DNA from: Dermatemys mawii
Lineage: Eukaryota; Chordata; Testudines; Dermatemydidae
Direction: 5' to 3'
NCBI GenBank assembly: GCA_007922305.1
Contig: ML677348.1
Span: 20,989,263 to 21,053,262 of the forward strand
DNA length: 64,000 nt
The notes under the pieces were generated by a model. The model was given only the letters and a program-made list of their open reading frames with translations, was not told the origin of the DNA and did no database searches. Both the position numbers and the translations under genes were made by a program. Positions 27,001-39,000 of this stretch are shown here, piece after piece (the stretch's first letter is position 1; each line of letters starts with the position of its first letter).

Positions 27001-30000
27001 CTACGAGACCCCGAGTACCCTGAAACACTACTGTTTTCAAACAGGTCATAGATTTTTGGCTGTAAACAAACTAAAATTAAAGAAAGACTGACTGACCTAC
27101 CTATCTATCTTTTTTTACCTTGATTTCACTCAGTGAAAACACTGCTTTATTTACTAAAATATTTCTAGCTCTCGCTTCACCTCCGTTTGAATCCCTTCTT
27201 CGGAGAAGGGGATGCCGATAAGAATGCAGGTCAGTTAAATGTCTTTTCGTTGGCCTAGTGGTGACATAATGATTAGATTTGGTTTTCCTGCATTTTCTGC
27301 TCATGGACTTAGATTGGGTACTCAACATTTTTATAAACTAATTAACATGTACCATCTGAGTCTTCTGGTTTCTAATCCCTAAATTTTATTACCCATTACA
27401 ACGAGCATATGGCTGAATGTCCTTCACCTTTAGCTATGTGGGAAATGTAGCCAAACATACAAATTATCTGAAAACATACAAATTAAACATGTACAGATCA
27501 CCTACCATTCTCACTGTCCCCTTCAGATGGGATACTGTAGCTATAGTTGTCCCATGTTTGAGCCTGTGTAAGTATGTTGAAGGAGATAGGAGGAAGAGTG
27601 AGGGGTGGGTCTGTTGCAGGGGAGTGAGTGCCAGTCCAGATACAGTGGCATACAGACCAGGAAAAAACACAGGGGTAGCAGCATTTCATATATGGTAGGA
27701 AGATTGCATGGCAATGAAGAGGATGCCATTGAAACGAGATTAATATAAAATGTATAGTTTTGGAAGAAAAGAATGAAAGATGGTGTATAGAATAAAAAGA
27801 ATGAAAAATTAAATGTTAGTATTTGTAAATCATACATTATATGTGCAGTTAATGCTGTTAATCTTAACAAGATTACTACAAAACAGCACTTTACATAATT
27901 ATGTTTATAACCAACTCCTATGAAGAAAAAGTACCCTTAGATTTCACACTGTAGGTCAGGGGTCGGCAATTTTTCAGAAGTGGTGTGCTGAGTTTTCATT
28001 TATTCACTGTAATTTTTGCGTGCCAGTAATACATTTTAACTTTTTTAGAAGGTCTCTTTCTTTAATATATAACTAAACTATTGTTGTGTGTAAAGTAAAT
28101 AAGGCTTTTAAAATGTTTATGAATCTTCATTTAAAATTAAATGAAAATGCAGAGTCCCCTGGACCGGTGGCCAGGACCTGGGCAGTGTGAGTGCCACTGA
28201 AAATCAGCTCACATGCTATCTTTGGCACGTGTGCCATAGGTTGCCTACCCCTGCTGCAGGCTAAAGAAAGGAAATCCTGACTCTGTGAACTGATGGGCAA
28301 ATTTATCATCAGTGCAGTTGCAGAAGTCAAAACATAAACCAAGTACAAAAACATTAGGACATAAACATGTTATATATTTTAGGTTTTCAGTGTTAGAAGA
28401 GCACTTTTCCCACAGAGTGGAATAAATACAGTTTAGCAAAACTGTTAAGATTTTCCTGGGATTTTCCTGCCCTGGATATACTAGTAGTAGTTCATTAATT
28501 CTTTGTTTCTCCTTCTATCCTGGAGAAAATCCCATGATCCTCCTGACTTTATTCTTTCCTCTTCAGCTGTCATCTTCCAGCTCAAGCAGCACTATTTCTT
28601 CCCTGTCATTAACTTCCCCATTCACAGTCCTAGCCATCTATTTGCCTACCTTTGATACTCATAAAGTCCTCCCCTCTTCTGCTCTCTTTTTCCTCTTTGC
28701 ACAAGATCTTGCACACTCTTTCAAAGAGAAGACTGGCAATGTAACCTCTTTCCTCACCATGGTCTTCCCTGCTACCACTTTTCTTCCTCCCCAAGTTATC
28801 TATAACGAGGCTTCTCATCTGTCCTTCAAATCCCTCCACTAACCTCAGCCATCTCTTCCCTTTCCATCTCCAACCTTGTTCAATTCTCTCCCATCTTGCT
28901 TACTAGAAATTCCTCCTCTTTAGCTTCTCCTAAATCCACACTGCTCCCCCCCCCCCCGGCGCCCCCCCCCACCCTATGGTCCTTACAAATCATAGCTGCT
29001 AACGATCATCTTTTCCCACCACTCTCACTACCTCATCCCCATCTTTAAACCTTTTACTGGCTCCCTGTTTTCCACCAGATACAATTTAAGCTTGGGGCCC
29101 TGATCCTGAATGAGGTTTTCAGCTGCTATTACAATCGCTACAATGTTACCTTTTTGAATGTCAAATTGTAATCCTAATTAAATTTAAATAGGTGAATTTA
29201 CAGTATCTCATGGAAATCTGGATTCATTATAAACATGAAAATTAAGATTTAGATTTTAAAAAGGCAATGATTTATACCAGTTCAACAAAAAAATATTTTT
29301 AAATATTAAAATGGAAAAAAGGCAAAAATAAATAAAACCTCAGTAAAAAGCCTCAAACCACTCCAAATAAAACTATACATACTGAAAGAAAAATAATTCA
29401 CCCTTTCTGGAATCTGACAGATTAACTAGAGTAATTAAAAATAATACCACAATCACCAACCTCTCTAAATCATTAGGTTTGGCTGCTCTTAGGGGTCTTT
29501 TCCTTATAATTTGTCCATTCCAAACCTCAGTTCACTCTGCCTCTAGCTACTCCAAACTCACTTATATCCTGTGGGATAAGGAGCCAGCTGCATCAATGAG
29601 TCAGCAAAACCTACCCAACACACTTCCAGTAGGATCAACACCTGCTAAAACAGTATGGGTCTGAAGCAATATTGCCAGCACTGTCAGTTTCATTTGTTAA
29701 AAATTATTCTCATGAGTTTCCAAAGTACACATACCAGCCAATTCACTTCCTGGGAAGAAATTAAATGTAACAATAAATGAAAGGATGTAGAGCTACTATT
29801 TTTCTAACTAATGAATAAGAGAAAAATAATTACTAATTGATTCCCAGTTACTTTTTGCAACTGACATAAAAAAAAGGAGTTTCCAGCACATGTCCATGCA
29901 AACTAAATCTGCTTTAATGCACTAGGGCTAACAAAATGAAGCGACTTGATACAGATGTGTATTTCAGAGTTTTGTTTCATTTAAATAAATAACAGTTGAT

Positions 30001-33000
30001 TCTTCATTTCCTGTGGAATTTCTGCTGCAAAAGGCCTTGTATCTTGATTGTTTTTTCAGTATTTAGTGTAGCTTTTGAGGACACAAGCATTGCTCCTCAG
30101 TTAGGCTTGCAAGCCACTCTGTTCAGTAAAAGTCATGAAAGAAAAACTAAGTAAAAATGGCACAAAAGTAGAAATGAAAAATTTTGAATACTGCAAAGAA
30201 TATTACATAGTGTGAGTAAATCCAACCAAGTTCTGAGTAAAACTAAGGTTTTATAGTGAATGAGATGGCCTGAAGTTTAGGAAATTCTCAAATTTATCTA
30301 CAAAAGCACCATTATTACTAACAGTGCTTTGATCTATTTGAAAACCAAGAGTAAATTCATGACCTGTTTGGAGATATTCCTGCACAGAGTATGAAAGTGT
30401 TTCCAAGCAGCAGAATTATTGTTAAAAGAAAATTCATATTATTTATTTCTTTACAATATTTAGTCATGTTCAAATGTTTTTCCAGTCACTAGTGTGAATC
30501 AGAGAGATCCACTCCTCAAAAGTGTATACATAAGGCAGACTAATTCAAAATGCACAGAGTTTCTCTTTTAACTTCTGCATAGCAGTTTGACCCTTTTTTA
30601 AAACAGGGTATACACCAAAAGGTCAGGGTAGCATATTCACTACCTTCGAAAAACATTTTCTTTGGATAATTAGGCATCATGTATGGATTTTTCCTCATGT
30701 TTTGGCAAGCCTTAAAATGTGGGTATAAAAAGAACTTTTACTCATGAACACATCTAGTATGTGCTGACAGAGAAATCTAAGTAACTGTGGTTTATCTTCT
30801 GGAAGCAGGCTTTGTGTATGTACTTCAAAACACTAGAATCATTACCAGAAGTCTAGAACTCTGTTTATTTTTACCTTTCCTAGAGACATAAATCACTATG
30901 ACACCATGAAACAATATTAAATAAAAAGCAAAACATTAATTTTAAATAGACTCAAACAGGAAAAATAAAATATAAACTCTGAAGGGCATGTTTACATATG
31001 TTTTGCTTGAAAGTCTGCCCCCTCATTTTTTCCCCTCTGGTATTTTCTTTTTATCACATATCTTTCTTATTTCTGTTTTTATTTTTCAGAGCAAGAATTA
31101 CAAATTTTGATTAGAATCATTTAAAACAAATCTTGCACTGTTATTAAAATAATTTGAATGATCTGGTCCCATAACATTTAAGTTATAGCAGTAAAGTGCT
31201 AAAAATTATGTTTTCTCCCACAAGGCCACATATTATTTAAATAAAAAAGATATTAAACCTCAACTCTAAACTGAACTAAAATCTATAATACTAACTTTAC
31301 TGGTGCACACAGCATGTTTGGTTTTCAAGACCAGCTCTACGGCAATAAGGATGTAGGTAATTAAGAAACAACCACTGTCTGGAAGGGTTTATATTTGTAC
31401 ATTTGTACACACAAACACTGACTGGTGGAAGGGTTTAGATTTGTACATTCTTTAAGAAGGAAAAAAAGCTTGAAAAGTACCTGAAGAAATTAGAGATGTG
31501 TCAAGTCAACCTTTGACTTGAAAACGCAAAAACACACAAGGTTCACCAACAGGGCAGTTATCTTCACAGCTACGTTGTTTTCAGCTCTACTGTGTGGGTA
31601 AACCACATTAAAGGACTAGATTTAATGCCTTTATGAAGCACTTACTTTTTGTGGGGAAATGGGATAGGTGAGGTGAGTAATTTCCAAGGTGTTAAGTTTC
31701 ATTTGTAATGTTTAATCACAGCATGCTGGGTTACAGCACATGATCAACTAAGAGCATGTCTTCCCTATGGGCTAAATCAGCGCTGCTGCGATCGATCCAA
31801 CAGGCATCCCATCGACATAGAATGATGTAGACAGCACTGTAAGTTGATCTAAGCTACGCTGACTTAAGTTATGTATCTTTACCTAAATAACGAGCATAAC
31901 TTAGGTCAATTTACCTCATTAGCATAGACCAGGCCTCTCACACTAATGTTATACCATGGGAAAAGACATTGGGCCTGATTCTGATTTGACACCAGGAAAA
32001 TTCCATTGTTTTATTCTGGTGTAAACGAGGAGTAATTCAACTGAAACCCATGAAATGACACTTGGAAAACTGGAGTCAGCAAGGTCAGATCTATTAAGTA
32101 AAGTACTATGCAATACTGGCTTTTAGGTTGTCTGTTCAATATTATGTGAAAACTGAGACATAAGGGCTAAATTACTTAACATACAGATATTCCCTGACTT
32201 ACACAAGAGTTCTGTTTCAGAATGCCTTGTGTAAGTCGGATTTTGCGTAAGTCGGAAACATATCTCTGACCATTAAACAGGGGGAAAAAAACCAACTCCT
32301 CTGCTATTTCTAGCTTATGGAGCTTTTTCCGTAAGCTTGAAATTGTGTAAGTCGGATTTCTGTAAGTTGGGGAGTGTCTGTATATACAAAAGAAGAGGTC
32401 TTTTTTTACACACTGAGTAGTCAGGAGTGGAGGGCATTGATATGTTGGCATATATTTAAAATTAATTGAAGCAGTAAGGATACACAAGAATGCTTGTACT
32501 TTTCACTTCGTTAAGCTGTTAAGCCTTGGTTCTAGACAAATCTAAAACTTTTGGGTATCCTGGTTAAGTTGCATATCTTTCCCATCGTCTCAACTGAATG
32601 GTGAGTTTAAATGCTCTCAATCATGACACCATTTTGGTTCAACAACATTTTCTTTGTTTCATTATCACTTTTTTTGTTTTAATAAATTCTAAGGGTACAA
32701 TTTCTTATAATACATTCAAATATGAAAATGTGCTGCTGTTGCTGAAATATTTATGAAAGCTACAAGCTTGTAGTGGTTTACCAGCATTTGATTAAAGGTA
32801 TTAGTGGTAAAAGAAAGAAACCACATTACATTTTTAGGAAGCTGAAATATATTTTTTTTAAAAAAATCTAAGCCATGATATACTTCAGAGACAATGTGAG
32901 ATGACTTCTAATATTGCATATTTCAGCAAACAAAAGATAAAAACGATATCATCCTACATCTGATCCCATTTTAAAAAGAGATTGTTCATTCTTAATACCC

Positions 33001-36000
33001 TAGCAATTAAAATTGGTTTATGTGAATACACTAATTAAAATGTCAATGGTTATGCATTTAGCACATCAGAAATTCATTCTGCTAGAGACTGCAGCTATGT
33101 TAACACCTAATTTGATGTTTATACATACTCCTATGGAAAAACTCATGAATATATTTTCAGAGCAATGCACAATAATTACCCAAATAAACCTTGTTATCAT
33201 ATATGTTTATTTATTCACAGCTTTAAAATGTATCTCTACATGTCTACCAGGTGAACATACAATTTAAATTGGTGAATCAGGAAGATATATGGCATTTTTA
33301 TATATGAAAAAAATGAGGGATGAAAACTGATCCATATAAAATGTGCTGAAAAGTTAGTACTTCTACTGTACTTTTTTTCCAGTGTTTTTGGGATAATGTT
33401 TTCACCTCCTTTTTTCTAAATATGTATCTATTGTAAATGAATATTCACCACCAGTAAGCACAAGCTTGATAAACTAAAAAGAGACTTGTTGATTCCTGTT
33501 GGATGGGGATAAGATAGACTAAATTACAAGAAGGCTGCTTCTCCAGCAAACTGAAGGACCTTTGTTTTCTTCTTTCTCACAATCTTACCTGATCGTGGCT
33601 TCAGGCCAAAAGGAGCTATGTTGTTTGTAGTAGGAGATTGTGTGGGAGTTTTTTCCTTACTCTGTGTGTTTCAAGATAGACATGAGTAAGAAACTGTACA
33701 TCTCAGCACAACCGTTTACACAAAATATAGAGGTTCAATCATGCAGCATTACAATTATTTCCCCCAAATTGTTAACATTATGGGCTCAAATCCTGCAATC
33801 CTAATTCACTCTTTATTCCATCAAATCTCCTGGAGACTACAAAGGGATTCAGACTGAGTAAGAACTGCAGGATTTGTCCCACTGTTCTAACGTCATCAAT
33901 TATTTTTCAGTTTTCTATCACATCATCACTTTAATATTACACAAACATTTCACATGAACAATAATTCATCACTATAGTGCAGGATTTTAGAATGAATAAG
34001 AAAAAACACTCCTTCCTTACATTGCATTAGTTCAGTTCTTTCATTGCATTAATACCCTTCCTTGCCTAACTGCTTTGCCTACTGTATTGTGAAATTCTGC
34101 GGAAGGAAAACCAGCACAAATCCAAGCAACAAAAACCAGAAAAGGGGATGTTACATAGACACCTCAAAGCATCCTTCCACCTCCCCCTGGACCTTGAACT
34201 GGGTCTACAGATCTATGCAGGAGGAAAGGAAGAAGTACAGCAGTGGGTGGAAGAATATGGGGGATAAACATTGTACCCTTCTGTACCATTGAGAGCTAAG
34301 ACTGGAAAAATAGCACAGCACAGGCTGTATTATCTTTCTAGCACAGACTGTATTATCTTTCTATGTCCGCAGAGACTCCATGCTGGGAATCAACCAGAAA
34401 AGGGGCTTTCTGGGGGAGCCACAGGTTATGGGAGTCCTCTCACCAAGGCTTTATTGGAGCTACAATGGTAGAAAGTCTGTGGAGAGAAGGGAGCAGCCAC
34501 AGTGGCACAGGTCCCAGTGATACTAGCCTTCACCTGATTTGCTGACGGTTCACTGAATTTGTGAGCCTTCCTCACATTTACATGGGGCAGCAGATGCTGC
34601 CTCTCCAAGGGAACTATTAAGAACAAATCTTCAGAAGGAAAACCTCAGAAGTTTCCTTTGCTTTAGCCTCCTCTCGAGAATGTTTCCATGGAGGAGAATC
34701 GGGCCAAGGAAATGACCATTCCTTCTGATGTCTACAATAAAGGGCCACTCTCGGCAGAATGTACTGTATTCAATAAGAAGTTCCATGGAAATCAATGGGA
34801 GTTCTCATGGGATAGGGTACTACTCAACACCAGAAAAGGTGGCATAATTTGTGAAAGAATAATGCAATAAAACAGAGGTATGTCCTTACATATAATCAAT
34901 ATACTGTGCATTACATCAGAAACAGTTCCAGGACTGCATATTCATGTTCAATTAAAGATTAAGAAAAGGATCAAATCACAGAGTCTACAGCAAATAGAAG
35001 ATAATAACTTATTTTAACTCAAATAGAAGACAATCACTTATTTTAACTCAAATGATGTTCAATTACCAACTTCATTCTCGACAGGTAGAAATAGTCAAAT
35101 ATTAGATATTGTTAAAATACACTGATATTGGAAAATGTGTAAATGTAAACTAAAATTTATATTATAGATACACACACAATAGCAATAGTATCTCACCTCA
35201 TTGTGAGAACTGCATCCTCCTATATTCCAGACAATCAGATCATTCTGCATGTTTGAATAGAAATAAAGTGGTTCAGTAAGTAAATGTATCATACATTAAA
35301 GAACATTTTGTTCGTAAGTAGGTTTACATTGCCATAGAGAGAGATTTCGGAACCTATGCCAAAACTACAGTACAATCCTAAACTAAGAGGAATAAGATTT
35401 AGTGTTTATATAATAATTTTCACCTTCAAAAACTAGTTAACCTTTCAGTGAAACAATTCTTTTCCTTGAAGAACACATGTACTCATTTCTATCCTTAAAT
35501 GAGCTAGTGACATTCTCATTAAAACAGCACAAACTTTGATTTTATTAAATTTTCCTCATTTAGAATAGAAATAAAAGTAATTTGTAGACTTTTTAAAATA
35601 ATTTAGCACTATGTAAGATGTTTATTATATTTGATTCACAAGTTTTAACATTTTAATACATGGTTCATGGATGGAGAAGTAAATATTTCAGGGTGTTCTA
35701 TGTCGGGGTGGACAAACGTTTTGGCCCCAGGTTGCAAAACTATATGGAGGGCTGGGTATGGAAGGCTGTGCCTCCCCTAACAGCCTGACCCTCCTCCCTA
35801 TACACTCCCTCCCACTTCTCATCTCCTGACTGCCCTCCCTTGAAACTCCCAACCCATCCAACTCCCCGCTCCTTGGCCCATAACTGCCCCCTCTCAGGAT
35901 CCCCCACTCCTAAGCACCTCTCCCAGGACCCTGCCCCCAATCAACTCCCCCTCCTCCCTGTCCCCTGAGTGCCCCAACACCTATACACCCCCCACCCTCC

Positions 36001-39000
36001 AATAGGCCTCCCGGGACTCTTACACCCTATCCAACCCCCTGCTCCCTGACCACCTCCTCCCCATCCAATCGCTCCCTGTTCCCTGTCCCCTGACTGTCCC
36101 GCAGCCCCGGCCCCCTTACCATGCCACTCGGAGCAGCATGTCTGGAAGCCGCGCCACCCGGTCAGAGACAGACACACTACCACGCTGCCCCACAGGAGCA
36201 CGCAACCCCTTTGCCCAGAGCACTGCCCACGCAGTGGCATAAGAGGGGGCATGGCCGGGGGAGGGGCTGAGAGCAGCCTCCCCGGCTGGGAGCTCAGGGG
36301 CCAGGCAGGTTGGTCCCACGGGCCAGATGTGGCCCACGGCCATAGTTTGCCCACCTCTGTTCTATGAAGTTCATAATTTAAACAAGCACCAAACAAAACT
36401 ATTTTAATGTAAATTTAAAGATTTACCAGGAGTCAGTTCTACGATAATGGCACAATTTATCTTTTGCCACTTCTTTAAACATAATCAGACATTTCACAAA
36501 ATGACTTACAAGTACTAACACTGCATCATTTATATGTAGCCAGTGGGCAGATACACCAGCTATGGAACGTAAAATAAAAGCCAAACACCACAGTTCAATG
36601 TAACACCTTTTCCTCAGTGCCGGTTTTATTACTTTATTATTACTAAAAAAGTTTTGGAACAAACATAAAGCAATGCAGAACACTTGGTCCCAACCACTAA
36701 GACTGCTTCCAGCTTTCAGCAAGCTGGAATGGGAGAAGACACACCCTGCCCCTCTACATAGCCTTTCTTGTATACCTCCTAAGCCTCCTGCCAAGTCTTC
36801 ATGAAAGGACTTCCCTTGGGGTTTTAATCAACCCTTATCTTTTCTAGACTGAATAAGAGCATTCTAAGTCAGTAGATCCCTCCATCTTCATCATGTGTCC
36901 TGCCTGAAGACGACAGCTTTCAACAGCCCCACAGCTAATGGGGTCTCTGTCCTTGTAACAGACATCCTGGCACTACCTGCTCAACAGGCCAGAGCTGTTA
37001 CAGTATATAATAATCATGCTATATAAAAAAAAGTCATTTTCATAACATTGATGAAAATGCTACTCATACAGCCCTGACAGGTATTGCTGAGGGGAAAATC
37101 TCCTACAACTGCACATGAATAAGGCTGCAAATCTTTTATGGAAGTCACAGAAAGTTACGGATTTCATGACTTTTCAGGACCTCCACTGCTGCAGTGGCTG
37201 AGGCGGCAGACCTCAGGGCTTTATTGAAGGGCCAAATCTCGCTAGATGTTGTCTCCTCTCTTTTCTTACAAGATTAAAGTCACTGTATTTTACAAAATCT
37301 CCTTTATAAATGTCCCCCGTTATGCTGAATTTCAATACATCAGTTCCTCTCCCCAGGAGTTATTTATTTTTATTCTAGAGCCAAATCCTTAGAAAGATGA
37401 ATAGCAGTGCTCCCGTAGGATCTGTATTAAGACCCGTGCTGTTCAATGTATTCATAAATGATCTGGACAAAGAGGGTAAACGGTGAGGTGGAAAATCTGC
37501 AGATGATAAAAAATTACTCAAAATAGTTCAGTCCAAAGCTGACTGAAGAGTTATAAAGGCATCTCACTGAACTACATGACTGGGTGATAAAATGGCAGAT
37601 AAAATTCAATGTTGATAAATGCAAAGTAATGTACAATGGAATATATAATCCTAACTATACATACAAAATCATGGGGTCTAAATTAGCTGTTACCACTCAA
37701 AAAAGAGAATTTGAAGTCAACGTGGATTGTTCCCTGAAAACATCTGCTCAATGTGCAGAAGCAGTCAAAAGAGCTAACAGAATGCTAGGAACTATTAGGA
37801 AAGCTATAGAGATGATAAAACAAACTATGATAATCCACTACATAAATCCACCATACACTCACACCTGGAATAGTGAGTGCAGTTCTGATAGCCCCATCTC
37901 AAAAGAGAGACATTAGAATTGAAGAGGTACAGAGAAAGGTAACAAAGATAATTAAGGGTATGGAACAGCTTTTTCACAAGAAGAGATAAAAAAAGACTGG
38001 AACTGTTCATTTAGAAAAAGAGATAACTAAGGGGGGGATATGGTAGAGTTCTATAAATTCCTGAATGGTAATGGAGAATAGGGAAGTGTTATTAATCCCT
38101 TCACATAACATGAAAACTAGGGGTCACCAAATGAAACTAATAGGCAGCAGGTTTAAAACAAACCAAAGGAAGTATTTCTACAGCACACAGTCAATCCATG
38201 GAATTCATTGCCGGGGATGCTGTGAAGGCCAAGACTATAACTGGGTTCAAAAATGAATTAGATAAGTTCACGCAGAATAGGTCCATCAATGCTATTAGCC
38301 AAGACGGCGGAGATGCCACCCCATGCTATGGGTTTCCCTAAACTACCAAATGCCAGAAGTTGGGACTGAAAGACAGGGGAGGAGTCACTTGAAATTATCC
38401 TGCTCTTTTTTTGCCTCAAGCAATTGGCACTGGCCACTCTCAGAGATGGGATACTGGGCTAGATAGATCACTGGTCTGACTCAGTATGGCCATTCTTGTG
38501 TTCATGGTAAGGCATTTATCCTATAAAGCAATACTATTTAAACACCAATAAATAAGATACAATTCTTTGGAATCCCTTTTCAAGAGGTCCTATGACTCGA
38601 TAAATACGTTATACCCAGGCTCTTCCATACCTGACTCAGTAGTTGCCTCTCATCCTGCTCACATGCTATTTTGCCTTCAATCTTGGTTTTCTCCACAATC
38701 AATTCTCTCCTCTTCTGAAATTCTAGTTCCTCCTCAGCATTTTCATTCTGCAATGTACACATCTGTTGAGACTTTATGCACACTGCTAGGGATCAGAAAC
38801 AAATACACAACTTTTTCTTTACACACTATAACACATAGTTTTGTACAAATATTGTGAAGAGCAATCTAACAGTGGAAGTGAACCATTCAAAAATAAGAAA
38901 ATAGACAGCACCAGTGCTTATGAACAGATGATTCTGAATGCTCGAACAAATAATTTAACAAATACTGAGCTCCTTAGAGTTCACTGGATTGGATATGAAT

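Larger units (their letters stand above)
14543..33588 (-). other. LRCH1: LRCH1 intron, 19 kb
   Basis: The longest intron in the window. Contains the listed LTR-like sequences (17272, 26579), hAT elements (18571-18925, 27957), mariner-type elements (19789-20267, 22627, 32184), a MIR-like SINE (22114) and a C-rich run (28948-28970). Also an unclassified GC-rich stretch (24045-24915), possibly another LTR or DNA element. 14700-17270, 20280-22110, 22830-24040, 25000-26090 and 29130-31750 are AT-rich with nothing I can name, apart from possible tRNA-like repeat remnants near 15500. Confidence 0.8.
33662..35196 (-). other. LRCH1: LRCH1 intron, 1.5 kb
   Basis: Two short tandem duplications (34317-34362, 34992-35049). 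No mobile element recognised. Confidence 0.75.
35245..38630 (-). other. LRCH1: LRCH1 intron, 3.4 kb
   Basis: Holds a C-rich hAT element (35704-36359) and a LINE copy (37400-38507). 36370-37390 has no recognised element except a possible repeat near 37135-37345. Confidence 0.75.

Noticed and set aside
28520..29130. Plus-strand 102-codon open frame in CT-rich sequence as a gene.
   Set aside because: Ser/Leu/Phe-rich from base skew; words at its end resemble an L2-like LINE rather than a host gene.
35941..36396. 151-codon minus-strand open frame.
   Set aside because: Lies in the C-rich interior of a hAT element with intact termini; Gly/Trp-rich composition follows from the base skew.
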